A DNA stretch of 57,615 nucleotides, taken from Bacteroides sp. Lineage in GTDB: Bacteria > Bacteroidota > Bacteroidia > Bacteroidales > Muribaculaceae. Under the pieces are notes generated by a model, which did no database searches, was not told the DNA's origin, and saw only the letters and a list, made by a program, of their open reading frames with translations. A program made the translations under genes and the position numbers. The stretch covers positions 1 through 57,615 of the forward strand of contig JAAVDB010000022.1 of the NCBI GenBank assembly GCA_014802015.1. Reading direction: 5' to 3'. Below are positions 25,045-33,512 of this stretch, in pieces; positions within the stretch are counted from its first letter, which is position 1; each line of letters begins with the position of its first letter.

Positions 25045-26559
25045 TTATTCTTGGTTGAGCTTCAGGACTGCGTCAATGACCGAGCGGTCGTTGCAGAGGC
25101 GGGGCACTTTGCGCTGACCGCCGAGTTTGCCTGTGGATGCGAGCCAGTCGTCAAAGACACCGGGACGACCCTTAACCACGGTGAGCGGGTCGAGGAAGAT
25201 GCCGTGAGCGCGTTTGGCCTGATAATCGGAATTGACATCCTGGAGCGCACGGTCAAGCGATGAGGCAAATTCTGCGATCGAACGGGGTTCGACACCGAAC
25301 TCTACGACCCATTCATGGCGGCCACGTGTGGAGTCGGAGGCATATACGGGTGCGGCCGTATAGTTGACCACCGAGCACCCCATGTCACGGCACACGCGCG
25401 TCATAGCGGCCTCGGCATTACCGACCATCAGCTCCTCGCCGAAAGCATTGATGTAGCTCTTAGTGCGTCCAGCGATGGTGATGCGCAGCGGATCGACACT
25501 CTCGACACGCACGGTGTCGCCGGGTGTGTAACGCCACAGGCCGTTGCACGCCGTGATGACGAGCGAATAGACCTGTCCCTCCTCGACCTGCCATGCGGGC
25601 AGAGGTTCGGGGCGGTCGGTGTGGAGCTGTGACAGCGGTATAAATTCGTAAAAGACTCCGCAGTCGAGCAGCAGGAGCATTCCGGGTGAGTCAAGCGTGT
25701 CCTGAACGGCAAAGAAGCCTTCGGATGCGTTATAACTCTCAAGATAACGCATGGTGGGACGTGTGATGCGTGCATACTGGGCGCGGTAAGGGAGCATCGA
25801 GATGCCTCCGTGGAAGAAGACTTCAAGATTGGGCCATACGTCGTGTATGCACTCTACGCCGGCACGCTGCATCACGCCCTTGAGTACGGTGAGGAACCAT
25901 GACGGCACTCCTGAGATGTTGGTGATGTTCTGATGTAGCGAGGCCTCGATGAGTGCGGGCAGTTTCTGCTGCCAGTCGGCCATGAGCGCGATGCGCTTGG
26001 ACGGCACGCGAGCCAGATTGACGAGGGGATTGATGCAGTCGATGAGCGTGGCCGAGAGGTCGCCGACCTTTACGCCCGGTGACGGGGGGAGTTCGTTGGC
26101 ATAGCTGCCTCCGAGTATAAATCCCTTGCCTGAGAAGAGCCGGCTGTCGGGATAGAGATGCAGATAGTGAGCGACGACCTGTGCGCCTCCCTCATAGTGG
26201 TTGATGCGCAAGGAGTCATCGGTGATGGGGATGTATTTGCTTTTGCCGTCGGTAGTGCCTGAGCTCTGCGCATAACGGCGCGTGACACCGGGCCACAGTA
26301 CGTCCGGCTCGCCTCCGATCATGCGCATGACCCACTCTCGGATCTCGGGATAGGCCTGCGGCTGAGGGATGGCACGCCTGAAACCGTCGTATCCGCCTCG
26401 CGGATCAAGTCCGCGGGCCGCACCCCACTTGGTGCGACAGCCTCGTTCGAGCAGCAGGTCGAGCTGCCGGCGCTGCACTTCTTCGACACGACCGCGCCAC
26501 GAGAGCGTGCGTTCGCTCTTGTGAATGAACCAGGGCCGTGCAAGTGGTGTGAAATTCAT
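25045..26559 (-). CDS. GH3-family acyl-adenylating protein
   Basis: A 504-residue member of the GH3 family, named after plant auxin-amido synthetases and also found in Bacteroidetes. The adenylate-forming P-loop motif is SSGTTDGKSKYIP (about residues 104-116); YNASEGFFA and YTPGDTVRV match later ANL-fold motifs. It probably activates a carboxylic acid with ATP and joins it to an amine, but the bacterial substrate is unknown. It lies 45 bp after a DUF4919 gene and 29 bp before alkaline phosphatase. Confidence 0.88.
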   Translation of the reverse strand: MNFTPLARPWFIHKSERTLSWRGRVEEVQRRQLDLLLERGCRTKWGAARGLDPRGGYDGFRRAIPQPQAYPEIREWVMRMIGGEPDVLWPGVTRRYAQSSGTTDGKSKYIPITDDSLRINHYEGGAQVVAHYLHLYPDSRLFSGKGFILGGSYANELPPSPGVKVGDLSATLIDCINPLVNLARVPSKRIALMADWQQKLPALIEASLHQNITNISGVPSWFLTVLKGVMQRAGVECIHDVWPNLEVFFHGGISMLPYRAQYARITRPTMRYLESYNASEGFFAVQDTLDSPGMLLLLDCGVFYEFIPLSQLHTDRPEPLPAWQVEEGQVYSLVITACNGLWRYTPGDTVRVESVDPLRITIAGRTKSYINAFGEELMVGNAEAAMTRVCRDMGCSVVNYTAAPVYASDSTRGRHEWVVEFGVEPRSIAEFASSLDRALQDVNSDYQAKRAHGIFLDPLTVVKGRPGVFDDWLASTGKLGGQRKVPRLCNDRSVIDAVLKLNQE

Positions 26560-26604
26560 TATCTCAGGTAGATAGAAAATCCTTTAGTAAGAACGGTCAT
26601 TCAC

Positions 26605-27315
26605 CTACAGCTCGTCGGGATGCTTGCGGTAGTATTCCCTGAGCAGAGGGCCGATATTGAAGTAGTATCCGCCGGCATCCTTGCCCGAGGAGTTGCGGAC
26701 GGTCAGATATTCGTAGCTCGGATCATAAAATATATGATCGCTGACGCTGTAGTCCATCATGTTGAGCAGTACGTATTCGTGCTGCGGCTCGATGACATAC
26801 CATGCGTTCTCCTCGTCAAGGCCCGTACCGGTCGAGACGATGGCCATGAGCAGGTAATTGAGCTTATACTGCCAGATGTTAGCGAGATTGTGTTTGCCTT
26901 TGCCACGGAGTGCGTTGATGAGCATCACCATCTCGCCGAGGTTGAAGGGATTGTCGGCCAGCGCCCGCTCGGAATTGACGATCACCGAGTCGCACTCCTG
27001 GCGGGTCAGATTCTTGGACCGGTTGAGCGTGGCATCGTACGTGATGGTGCGCTCGCTGGAACGGTAGGGATTGTAGTCCTCCTGAAACATGTAGCCGAGA
27101 TAGAGGTGACGGAACTTGTCAATCTTCATCAGCGTGTCGTTACGCTGAAACTCCTTCATGAGACGGGGATAGTAGTATGGCGACGTGCGGTCAAGCGTGG
27201 CTGTGCGTATGGCCTCAAGGTCGGGCTTCTCGCGCTTGAGCTGGGGAAGTACCTGGGCCTGCACGCCTAACGAGGCTGCGACGGTTATGATAATTAGTGT
27301 CAGAAATCGGGTCAT
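26605..27315 (-). CDS. DUF4919 exported protein
   Basis: A 236-residue protein with a signal peptide (residues 1-20, ending GVQAQ) and a helical body including RNDTLMKIDKFRHLYLGYMFQ, as in DUF4919 proteins of Bacteroidales. The function is unknown. It begins a probable operon with GH3 and alkaline phosphatase. The start is fixed by the signal peptide, yet the -7 box ends only four bases upstream. Confidence 0.8.
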   Translation of the reverse strand: MTRFLTLIIITVAASLGVQAQVLPQLKREKPDLEAIRTATLDRTSPYYYPRLMKEFQRNDTLMKIDKFRHLYLGYMFQEDYNPYRSSERTITYDATLNRSKNLTRQECDSVIVNSERALADNPFNLGEMVMLINALRGKGKHNLANIWQYKLNYLLMAIVSTGTGLDEENAWYVIEPQHEYVLLNMMDYSVSDHIFYDPSYEYLTVRNSSGKDAGGYYFNIGPLLREYYRKHPDEL

Positions 27316-27319
27316 AGGG

Positions 27320-27327
27320 CAAAGATA
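27320..27327 (-). promoter_or_regulatory. -7 box adjacent to the DUF4919 start
   Basis: On the minus strand this reads TATCTTTG (TAnnTTTG) and ends four bases before the ATG. If used, the mRNA would be leaderless. No -33 TTG was found at the usual spacing. Confidence 0.4.
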
Positions 27328-27441
27328 GCAAAATAATTCTTTACCTCCGACCGAGTGACAGGTCGCTTAACAAAGTTTAAGAGCCGATCCTGACTATTTG
27401 TCAAGCCCGGCCCTGAGAATCTTAATATATGCGTGTCATAC

Positions 27442-27927
27442 TCAACGTGTGAGCCACTGCACGACAACGGGGATGGCGGTGCCTGTGATGGCGTAAGAGA
27501 TGACTACGGGAAATCCTTTGGCACAGAGATAGTTCCAGAAACGCGAAGAGGGAAAAGCGAGCGAACGACCTGCGGGTGTGCGTGCAAAGGCCACTCCGCC
27601 CAGCAATGCGCCCACTACGGATCCGATGATCATGGCCGCGTGTGACAGTGCGAGTCCGACAAGCATTCCGGCCAATGAGGCGAGTACGATATAAGGCACT
27701 CCGACCCTCGATGAGGTCACCGCCCGGGGCAATATGAAGCCGAGCGCAATGACGACGGCGACTGCCACACCCCAGAAGATAAAGACCGCCACGCCGGGCG
27801 CTACTCCGGGCAACATGGCGGCGACACATAGCCCGAGGAAGGCCACCAATGCACCGTAGGCTGCATAATAGAACGTCAGCACGGCGCTGATGACGAGGAG
27901 CAGAATACAGATAACTGCGGTAAGCAT
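27442..27927 (-). CDS. Multi-pass membrane protein, DUF456-like
   Basis: A 161-residue very hydrophobic protein with about four to five membrane segments (near 2-22, 26-45, 47-70, 78-98 and 100-115). Small-residue stretches such as GSVVGALLGGVAF recall the glycine-zipper loops of DUF456 proteins. The role is unknown. It follows sufE by 11 bp and is probably cotranscribed. Confidence 0.6.
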   Translation of the reverse strand: MLTAVICILLLVISAVLTFYYAAYGALVAFLGLCVAAMLPGVAPGVAVFIFWGVAVAVVIALGFILPRAVTSSRVGVPYIVLASLAGMLVGLALSHAAMIIGSVVGALLGGVAFARTPAGRSLAFPSSRFWNYLCAKGFPVVISYAITGTAIPVVVQWLTR

Positions 27928-27938
27928 AAGCTACTTTT

Positions 27939-28367
27939 TCAGGACTGTTGTGAGGCTTTGAATGCGAGAGCGTAGAGACGCATCTGCTTGAGCATGGCGA
28001 GGAGTCCGTTGGAACGTGTGGGTGACAGATGCTCGCTCAGGCCTATATCGTCGATAAAGTGAAGGTCGGCGTTGAGGATGTCGTCGGGAGTCTGGTTGTC
28101 GAGCACCTTGATGAGGAGCGAGATTATACCCTTGACAATTATAGCGTCCGAATCGGCCGTATAATGGACACGTCCTTCATCGGTCAGCTCGGCGTTGAGC
28201 CACACGCGGCTCTGACACCCTTCGATGATGTGGTCAGGATTGCGGTATTTCTCGTCAATGGGAGGGAGGGTGTTGCCCAGATCTATAATCATGCCGTAAC
28301 GATCCATCCAGTCATCGATCTCGGAGAACTCGGATACGATATCGTCTTGAATTTCGTTGATAGTCAT
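27939..28367 (-). CDS. sufE: SufE-type sulfur acceptor
   Basis: A 142-residue SufE protein, which accepts persulfide sulfur from the cysteine desulfurase SufS and passes it to the Fe-S scaffold. The acceptor cysteine is C51 in IIEGCQSRVWL; residues after about 110 (GLSEHLSPTRSNGL) match the C-terminal helix of the family. The sufBCDS genes are not adjacent in this window. Confidence 0.92.
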   Translation of the reverse strand: MTINEIQDDIVSEFSEIDDWMDRYGMIIDLGNTLPPIDEKYRNPDHIIEGCQSRVWLNAELTDEGRVHYTADSDAIIVKGIISLLIKVLDNQTPDDILNADLHFIDDIGLSEHLSPTRSNGLLAMLKQMRLYALAFKASQQS

Positions 28368-28396
28368 TTCAGGTATATTTGAGTATTGTGTTGTAC

Positions 28397-30415
28397 TTAT
28401 TTCTTGGGGCGCGGACGGGTGTTGGCATTCTCGGAGGGGCGCACCTTGGCAAGCGAGTTGACGAGGTCATGGAGCACTACGGAGCCACCTGAGACACCCT
28501 GACGCAGTTTGCGCGAGTTGCCACGCTCGCTTGGCGAGCCGATAGCGCGCCATGCCATGTCGGCGACCTGCTCGGCCTGACGGTTGGTGCATCGTCCGGC
28601 CACGGCAAAGTAATCGTTCTGAGCCAGGGCTTCGAGATTGCCGTCGGTGATGGCCTGTGCGAGCTGCTGACCCATGGGGCTGGTGAGTTTCGACAGATCC
28701 CAGGCGGCGTTGTTGTTGAGATAGTCCACATCGGCGGTCTCTTCGGGCGACATTGCCACCGGCACGGACTGAGCGTCGGCCGAGTCAGGAGCTGTCGTCT
28801 CTGACACGACAGATGCGTCGCCACCGATCTCCTCGCCGTCGGGAATGAAGAGCGTCGCGGCAACGACTCCGACGATTATGAGCACGGCGGCAACAACCCA
28901 GATGATGGTCCTGCGACGACGTGACGGACGCAGGTCATCGTCGTCATCATCGTCGTCGTAACTGTCATTGTCAGGGATGTCTCTGTCAACGGCCGTGTCA
29001 CGGCGGCGGGGAGCGACGGGGACTGCGGCATCGATGCGGGGACGGTCGTCATCAGAGGCCTCGTCGGAAATGTTCTCAAATACGGGAGCTTCGAGGCGCG
29101 ATTCGGTCTGAACGCTATCAGACGCGCCGGATTCATAGCCGAGCGTGGAGTGGCCGCTGCCCGCACGGACGTCGACGTTATAGATCTCGGAGTGGTCGGA
29201 TGTGACCTGACGGTTGGCGCGGAAGCCGTGAAAATTGCCGGCATGGAGACGATTGTACTCAGGGGTATTTTTCTCAATCGAGATCTCCTCTTCAAAGACG
29301 CGCCCGTCACCGAAATCAAGACGGAGCGTCACACCCTGCTCGACGGGACTAAGCTCCAGCTCCAGCTCGTCGGTGACAAGCATTTCGGACGTGGGGCGCT
29401 TGAGCTTGAGCGGGCGGAAATTATTGGAAGCGACCTGTATCTCGACATCCGAGTCGGGAGCAAGGTCACGTTCGGTAAATTCGATAAACGGATCGACGGT
29501 GCTGACCGAATGGCCGTTGACCGAGATGGTGTAACCCTTGATGGGTACCCCCTTGGTGGACACGACGCTGACGGGGATGCGGCGTACAAACCGTATGCCT
29601 GTCTGCACGGAGGTACGCACCATTATCGTCGAACCTTCATACTTGGTGTAAGGTGCGGGATTGCCCACAATGACCGTCTCGGTGTGTGAGTTGAATCCGT
29701 CCTTGGAATAAGTGAGCGAGAGTTTGTCGCCGTCATACACCACCGAGGCGGAGGCTGAAACCCCTTCGGGACACACGACGCCGTACTGCTTGCGGATGGG
29801 GACGGTGATGCGCGGCATCTTCACCCCGGGACGCAGAGATGTGGTGGCTGAGACGACAAGGATGCAACGATAGTCGTCATACTCGGGCTGGCCCGGGAAT
29901 GAGAAGATAGACTCAAGTTCCTGCACGGACATGTATGTGCGATAGGCGGCCTCGCTGCGTCCCTCCTCACGGTGCTCGGGTTCGCTGTATTTCCAAGCTT
30001 CGAGTTTCAGCGGTTCACGTGGCACCTCCGCCTCAAGGAGTGCGGTCACCACGGCCTCGTCGGTGAGGTTGTCATCCTCGATAAAGGCCTTTTTCAGCGC
30101 CGAGAATGTGTTGAGCACCTGACGGCCGGTGAGTGCGCAGCCATCGTCGATGAGCATTGATATCATCATGTAGCCACGCTCGGGCGCAGCCGAGTTGCGT
30201 GTGATCAGCGATATGTAATTGCCGAGCGGTGACTGCTGGAGCACGTAGCACTCGTTGGCATTGAGAAAGCGTTTGACGGCTGCGGCCGGTTCGACCATCG
30301 AATGATCCCAACGCGGGTCAATGCCGCTGTCGGCCGGATCGTAGGAATAAAGCGTGCGGGTGGCTCCCTGCATCTCGCCCCTGAAGGCTATGTGTATGTA
30401 GCTGAAATCTGACAT
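28397..30415 (-). CDS. Large single-pass protein with acidic linker, unknown
   Basis: A 672-residue protein; the start at 30415 (MSDFSYIHI) fits the promoter, although the frame is open 42 bp further. There is no signal peptide. Residues of about 1-160 look like a globular cytosolic domain, about 200-370 are beta-rich (VRTSVQTGIRFVRRIPVSVV), and about 410-500 are low-complexity with a run of nine aspartates before RPSRRRR. A single membrane segment follows (about 503-525), then a ~147-residue C-terminal domain outside the membrane with TDGNLEALAQNDYF. The family is not recognised. The topology resembles a transmembrane sensor or anchoring protein. Confidence 0.75.
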   Translation of the reverse strand: MSDFSYIHIAFRGEMQGATRTLYSYDPADSGIDPRWDHSMVEPAAAVKRFLNANECYVLQQSPLGNYISLITRNSAAPERGYMMISMLIDDGCALTGRQVLNTFSALKKAFIEDDNLTDEAVVTALLEAEVPREPLKLEAWKYSEPEHREEGRSEAAYRTYMSVQELESIFSFPGQPEYDDYRCILVVSATTSLRPGVKMPRITVPIRKQYGVVCPEGVSASASVVYDGDKLSLTYSKDGFNSHTETVIVGNPAPYTKYEGSTIMVRTSVQTGIRFVRRIPVSVVSTKGVPIKGYTISVNGHSVSTVDPFIEFTERDLAPDSDVEIQVASNNFRPLKLKRPTSEMLVTDELELELSPVEQGVTLRLDFGDGRVFEEEISIEKNTPEYNRLHAGNFHGFRANRQVTSDHSEIYNVDVRAGSGHSTLGYESGASDSVQTESRLEAPVFENISDEASDDDRPRIDAAVPVAPRRRDTAVDRDIPDNDSYDDDDDDDDLRPSRRRRTIIWVVAAVLIIVGVVAATLFIPDGEEIGGDASVVSETTAPDSADAQSVPVAMSPEETADVDYLNNNAAWDLSKLTSPMGQQLAQAITDGNLEALAQNDYFAVAGRCTNRQAEQVADMAWRAIGSPSERGNSRKLRQGVSGGSVVLHDLVNSLAKVRPSENANTRPRPKK

Positions 30416-30444
30416 CGGGGTAATTTGGATTATTATTTGACTTG

Positions 30445-30475
30445 CAAAAATAGTCAAAATCCGCGTGCGTTACAA
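30445..30475 (-). promoter_or_regulatory. Promoter of the 672-residue protein gene
   Basis: On the minus strand, -33 TTG at 30475-30473 and -7 TATTTTTG at 30452-30445 are separated by 20 bp. The predicted leader is about 23 nt. Confidence 0.65.
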
Positions 30476-30504
30476 CGATGCCGGATAAAGTTGTGCAAAA
30501 AATT

Positions 30505-30918
30505 TCAGACCGAGCGAGCGAGTGCCTTGCGAAGAAGCCCTGCGACGAGACGGAATGCCTTGAACAGATCGGTGCGGTGGGGTGAGTTCTCGGCGATGCT
30601 CTTCGTCTCGATCAGCGCGAGCGAGAGCGCGCCCAGCGTGGTCAGATAAGGGAATGCCGGGACGGTGGTGCGTCCCATCATGTCGAGCGCGATGACAGCC
30701 GTGACGGCGATCGCATCGACCACCGTGAGGCAGAACATGGAGAGATAGTAGGAGGATAGTTTGGCGACCGTGCGACGCAGTCCGCGCGAGGTGCATTCGC
30801 GGTGTTCGCGTCTGGCCCGGCACACGCCGCTGACGAGGTCGGCCATCACGGCCAGAAGAACACAGAAATACTGTACGGAAAGGATGATGAGAAGTGTGGT
30901 GAATGTGTGTAGTGTCAT
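30505..30918 (-). CDS. Phage-holin-family membrane protein, orphan
   Basis: A 137-residue protein with three or four membrane segments and features of the holin_4 family: ADLVSGVCRARREH after the first hydrophobic segment, and IETKSIAENSP near the C-terminus, where holins carry an E-x-x-S-I-x-E-N motif. The start at 30918 is chosen over an upstream ATG because it follows the -7 box at 30943-30950 and gives the family N-terminus. No other lysis or phage gene is adjacent, so it is either a prophage remnant or a cellular protein. Confidence 0.65.
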   Translation of the reverse strand: MTLHTFTTLLIILSVQYFCVLLAVMADLVSGVCRARREHRECTSRGLRRTVAKLSSYYLSMFCLTVVDAIAVTAVIALDMMGRTTVPAFPYLTTLGALSLALIETKSIAENSPHRTDLFKAFRLVAGLLRKALARSV

Positions 30919-30942
30919 AGTGCGGATGATTAAATTCGTCCG

Positions 30943-30950
30943 CAAAGTTA
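30943..30950 (-). promoter_or_regulatory. -7 box for the holin-like gene
   Basis: On the minus strand this reads TAACTTTG (TAnnTTTG), 24 bp upstream of the start at 30918. It sets the holin-like gene apart from the uvrC transcript. Confidence 0.45.
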
Positions 30951-31024
30951 GCACGCCACACACCGCCATATAGTGCGGTAATATCGCGATACCATAAGTT
31001 AACAAATGTTAATACACAACAGGA

Positions 31025-32851
31025 TTACTCCCCATCCTGCTCCTGACTGTCATGCAGGGCAGAGTAGACAACAGATGCTTTTGACGGTCCTATGACATCG
31101 GCGATGGCGTCGAGGTCGGCTTCACACAGACGCTTGACACTCTTGAAGTGCGTGAGCAAGGCTGTACGGGTCTTTTCACCGATGCCCTTGATGCCGTCAA
31201 GCTGTGACACGGTCTGCCCCTTGCTGCGACGGTTGCGGTGGTGGGTGATGCCGAATCGGTGAGCCTCGTCACGCAGCTGCTGGACTATGCGCAGACTCTC
31301 GCTGTTCTTGTCGATATATAGGGGGATGCTGTCACCGGGGAAGTATATTTCCTCAAGTCGCTTTGCGATGCCGACCACGGCGATAGTGCCTCGCAGTCCC
31401 ATATCGTCGAGAGCTTCGACGGCGGCCGAAAGCTGGCCTTTGCCTCCGTCGACCACTATGAGCTGAGGCAAGGATTGGCCTTCGTTCATCAGGCGCGTGT
31501 AGCGGCGCGTGAGCACCTCCTTCATCGAGGCAAAGTCATCGGGGCCGACAACGGTCTTGATGTTGAAGTGACGGTAGTCCTTGCGCGAAGGGCGGGCGTC
31601 CTTGAACACCACGCACGAGGCGACGGGATTAGTGCCCTGAATGTTTGAGTTGTCGAAACACTCGATGTGGCGCGGCAACTCCGAGAGGCGGAAATCGCTG
31701 CGCATACGTTCGAGGATACGGTCGGTGCGAGCCGAGGGGTCGCGCTTCTCGATGGTCTTGATTTTGTCAATCCGATGCTGGCGCGCATTCTTCTCCGACA
31801 CCTCAAGCAGCTTGGCCTTGTCACCGCGTCTGGGGATAGTGAATCTGACCTCGGGCATCTCGCAGTCGGGCAACTCGGCCACGATCACCTCGCCATACTT
31901 CACGCCGAGTGTTTCGGCGATCTCGGTCATGGCATAGCAGAGGAGTTCGGGGACCGTCTCGTCGAGACGCCTGCGGTATTCGAGCGTCACGGATTTGACC
32001 ACGGCTCCGTGACGGATGTGCATGTAATTGATGTAGACGTCCTCGTCCTCGTCGCACACTCCGAAGACGTCGATATTGTCGATGGTCTGCGAGACGATGA
32101 CGCTCTTGGCGCGGTAACGTGTGATGAGGTCATACTGCTCCTTCAGTTCCTGCGCTTCCTCGAAACGGAGTTCGAGCGACAGCCGTTCCATCTGTGCGCG
32201 CAGGTAGTCGAGCAGCTCGGATGTATCGCCTCGCAGGATGGCGCGGACGCGGTCGATGTCGGCACCGTACTCCTCGGTCGAGACGAGTCCGACGCAACAT
32301 CCTTTGCACCGTTTCAGATGATAGTCGAGACAGAGACGACCCTTGCCGGCACGTATATATTCGGGCGTTATTAGATGGCGGCATGACCGCAACTGATAGA
32401 GCCTGCGCAGCAGGTCGAGCGTGGCGCGTGCCGAGCCGACATCGGTGTAGGGTCCGTAATATTTCGAGCCGTCCTTGATGCGCTGACGGGTCATAAACAC
32501 GCGGGGATACGGCTCGTTGGTCACCACGATCCAGGGATAGGATTTATCATCCTTGAGGAGCACGTTGTAGCGGGGTTGATGCTCCTTGATCATCGAAGCC
32601 TCAAGGTTGAGCGCGTCCTGCTCGGTAGGCACGACTATGTAGGACATGTCAGCGATGGCCCTGACGAGGAGATTGGTGCGCAGGGAGTCGTGGGTGCGGT
32701 TGAAATACGAGCTGACGCGACGCTTGAGGTTCTTGGCCTTACCGACGTAAATCACCGTCCCCTCGGAGTCATAGTACATATACACTCCGGGGGTGGTGGG
32801 GAGAATGGAAATCTTCTCCTCAAGCGCGGCTGATTTACGATGCTTGGGCAT
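31025..32851 (-). CDS. uvrC: Excinuclease ABC subunit C
   Basis: A 608-residue nuclease that makes both incisions in UvrABC nucleotide excision repair. The GIY-YIG domain is at the N-terminus (TTPGVYMYYD to VYVGKAKNLKRR, about 18-45), a UVR UvrB-binding helix lies near 205-240, the RNase H-like endonuclease near 370-520 (HIECFDNSNIQGTNPVAS, IVVDGGKGQL), and helix-hairpin-helix motifs at the C-terminus (LDGIKGIGEKTRTALL). It follows apt by 18 bp. Confidence 0.96.
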   Translation of the reverse strand: MPKHRKSAALEEKISILPTTPGVYMYYDSEGTVIYVGKAKNLKRRVSSYFNRTHDSLRTNLLVRAIADMSYIVVPTEQDALNLEASMIKEHQPRYNVLLKDDKSYPWIVVTNEPYPRVFMTRQRIKDGSKYYGPYTDVGSARATLDLLRRLYQLRSCRHLITPEYIRAGKGRLCLDYHLKRCKGCCVGLVSTEEYGADIDRVRAILRGDTSELLDYLRAQMERLSLELRFEEAQELKEQYDLITRYRAKSVIVSQTIDNIDVFGVCDEDEDVYINYMHIRHGAVVKSVTLEYRRRLDETVPELLCYAMTEIAETLGVKYGEVIVAELPDCEMPEVRFTIPRRGDKAKLLEVSEKNARQHRIDKIKTIEKRDPSARTDRILERMRSDFRLSELPRHIECFDNSNIQGTNPVASCVVFKDARPSRKDYRHFNIKTVVGPDDFASMKEVLTRRYTRLMNEGQSLPQLIVVDGGKGQLSAAVEALDDMGLRGTIAVVGIAKRLEEIYFPGDSIPLYIDKNSESLRIVQQLRDEAHRFGITHHRNRRSKGQTVSQLDGIKGIGEKTRTALLTHFKSVKRLCEADLDAIADVIGPSKASVVYSALHDSQEQDGE

Positions 32852-32869
32852 GGATGGTGCGGGTAGTTA

Positions 32870-33388
32870 TCAGTATGTGATAAGGGATGAGACTTCAGCC
32901 TCGGCGGGGAGGTTGGCGCGGCCGTTGAGCGAGGAAAGTTCGATGATGAAGTTGATGTAAATTTTCTTAGGATTCATCTGCTTGACGAGGTTGTAGGCAG
33001 CCGCCATAGTGCCGCCGGTGGCGAGCACGTCGTCATGTATCACAACGATGTCGTCAGGGGTGATGGCGTCGCGGTGTATCTCGATAATGTCCTTGCCATA
33101 CTCCTTGTCGTATGAAGCCTGGATAGTGTCGGCAGGCAGTTTGCCGGGCTTGCGCACGGGCACGAAACCGGCACCGAGTTCAAAGGCCAGAATCGATCCG
33201 CCTATAAAGCCTCGCGACTCGATGCCGACCACCTTGGTGACACCCTTGTCACGATAGAGCTGAGAGAGATCCCAACCGATGATGTGCAGGCCGCGCGGGT
33301 CCTTGAACAGCGTGGTGAGGTCTTTGAACACGACTCCCTTCTGAGGGAAATCGATTACGTCACGGATGTGTGATTTGAGATATTCCAT
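32870..33388 (-). CDS. apt: Adenine phosphoribosyltransferase
   Basis: A 172-residue purine-salvage enzyme making AMP from adenine and PRPP. The PRPP-binding motif is VVIHDDVLATGGTM (about residues 117-130), and GIESRGFIGG is the second family signature. It is encoded between mnmG and uvrC, a common Bacteroidales arrangement; an exact parS site lies between it and mnmG. Confidence 0.96.
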   Translation of the reverse strand: MEYLKSHIRDVIDFPQKGVVFKDLTTLFKDPRGLHIIGWDLSQLYRDKGVTKVVGIESRGFIGGSILAFELGAGFVPVRKPGKLPADTIQASYDKEYGKDIIEIHRDAITPDDIVVIHDDVLATGGTMAAAYNLVKQMNPKKIYINFIIELSSLNGRANLPAEAEVSSLITY

Positions 33389-33488
33389 ACAGGTATGTTT
33401 TGAGATTGTTTTATGTCATAAACGGTGCGAACTTGTCGCGAAAACTGTGCGTGGAACGCGGAGAAAACCGCGCAAGAAAAACGCGAAT

Positions 33489-33504
33489 TGTTCCACGTGA
33501 AACA
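33489..33504. promoter_or_regulatory. parS site (ParB/Spo0J binding)
   Basis: TGTTCCACGTGAAACA matches the universal 16-bp parS consensus TGTTNCACGTGAAACA at every fixed position. It lies 8 bp past the mnmG stop, in the 124-bp gap before apt. In most bacteria such sites cluster around the chromosome origin and load ParB for origin segregation. No parA or parB gene is in the window. Confidence 0.85.
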
Positions 33505-33512
33505 ATTATTTT

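Noticed and set aside
29150-29689. 179-residue plus-strand frame opposite the 672-residue protein gene
   Set aside because: Antisense shadow; no start context, no domain, and the minus-strand gene has a good promoter.
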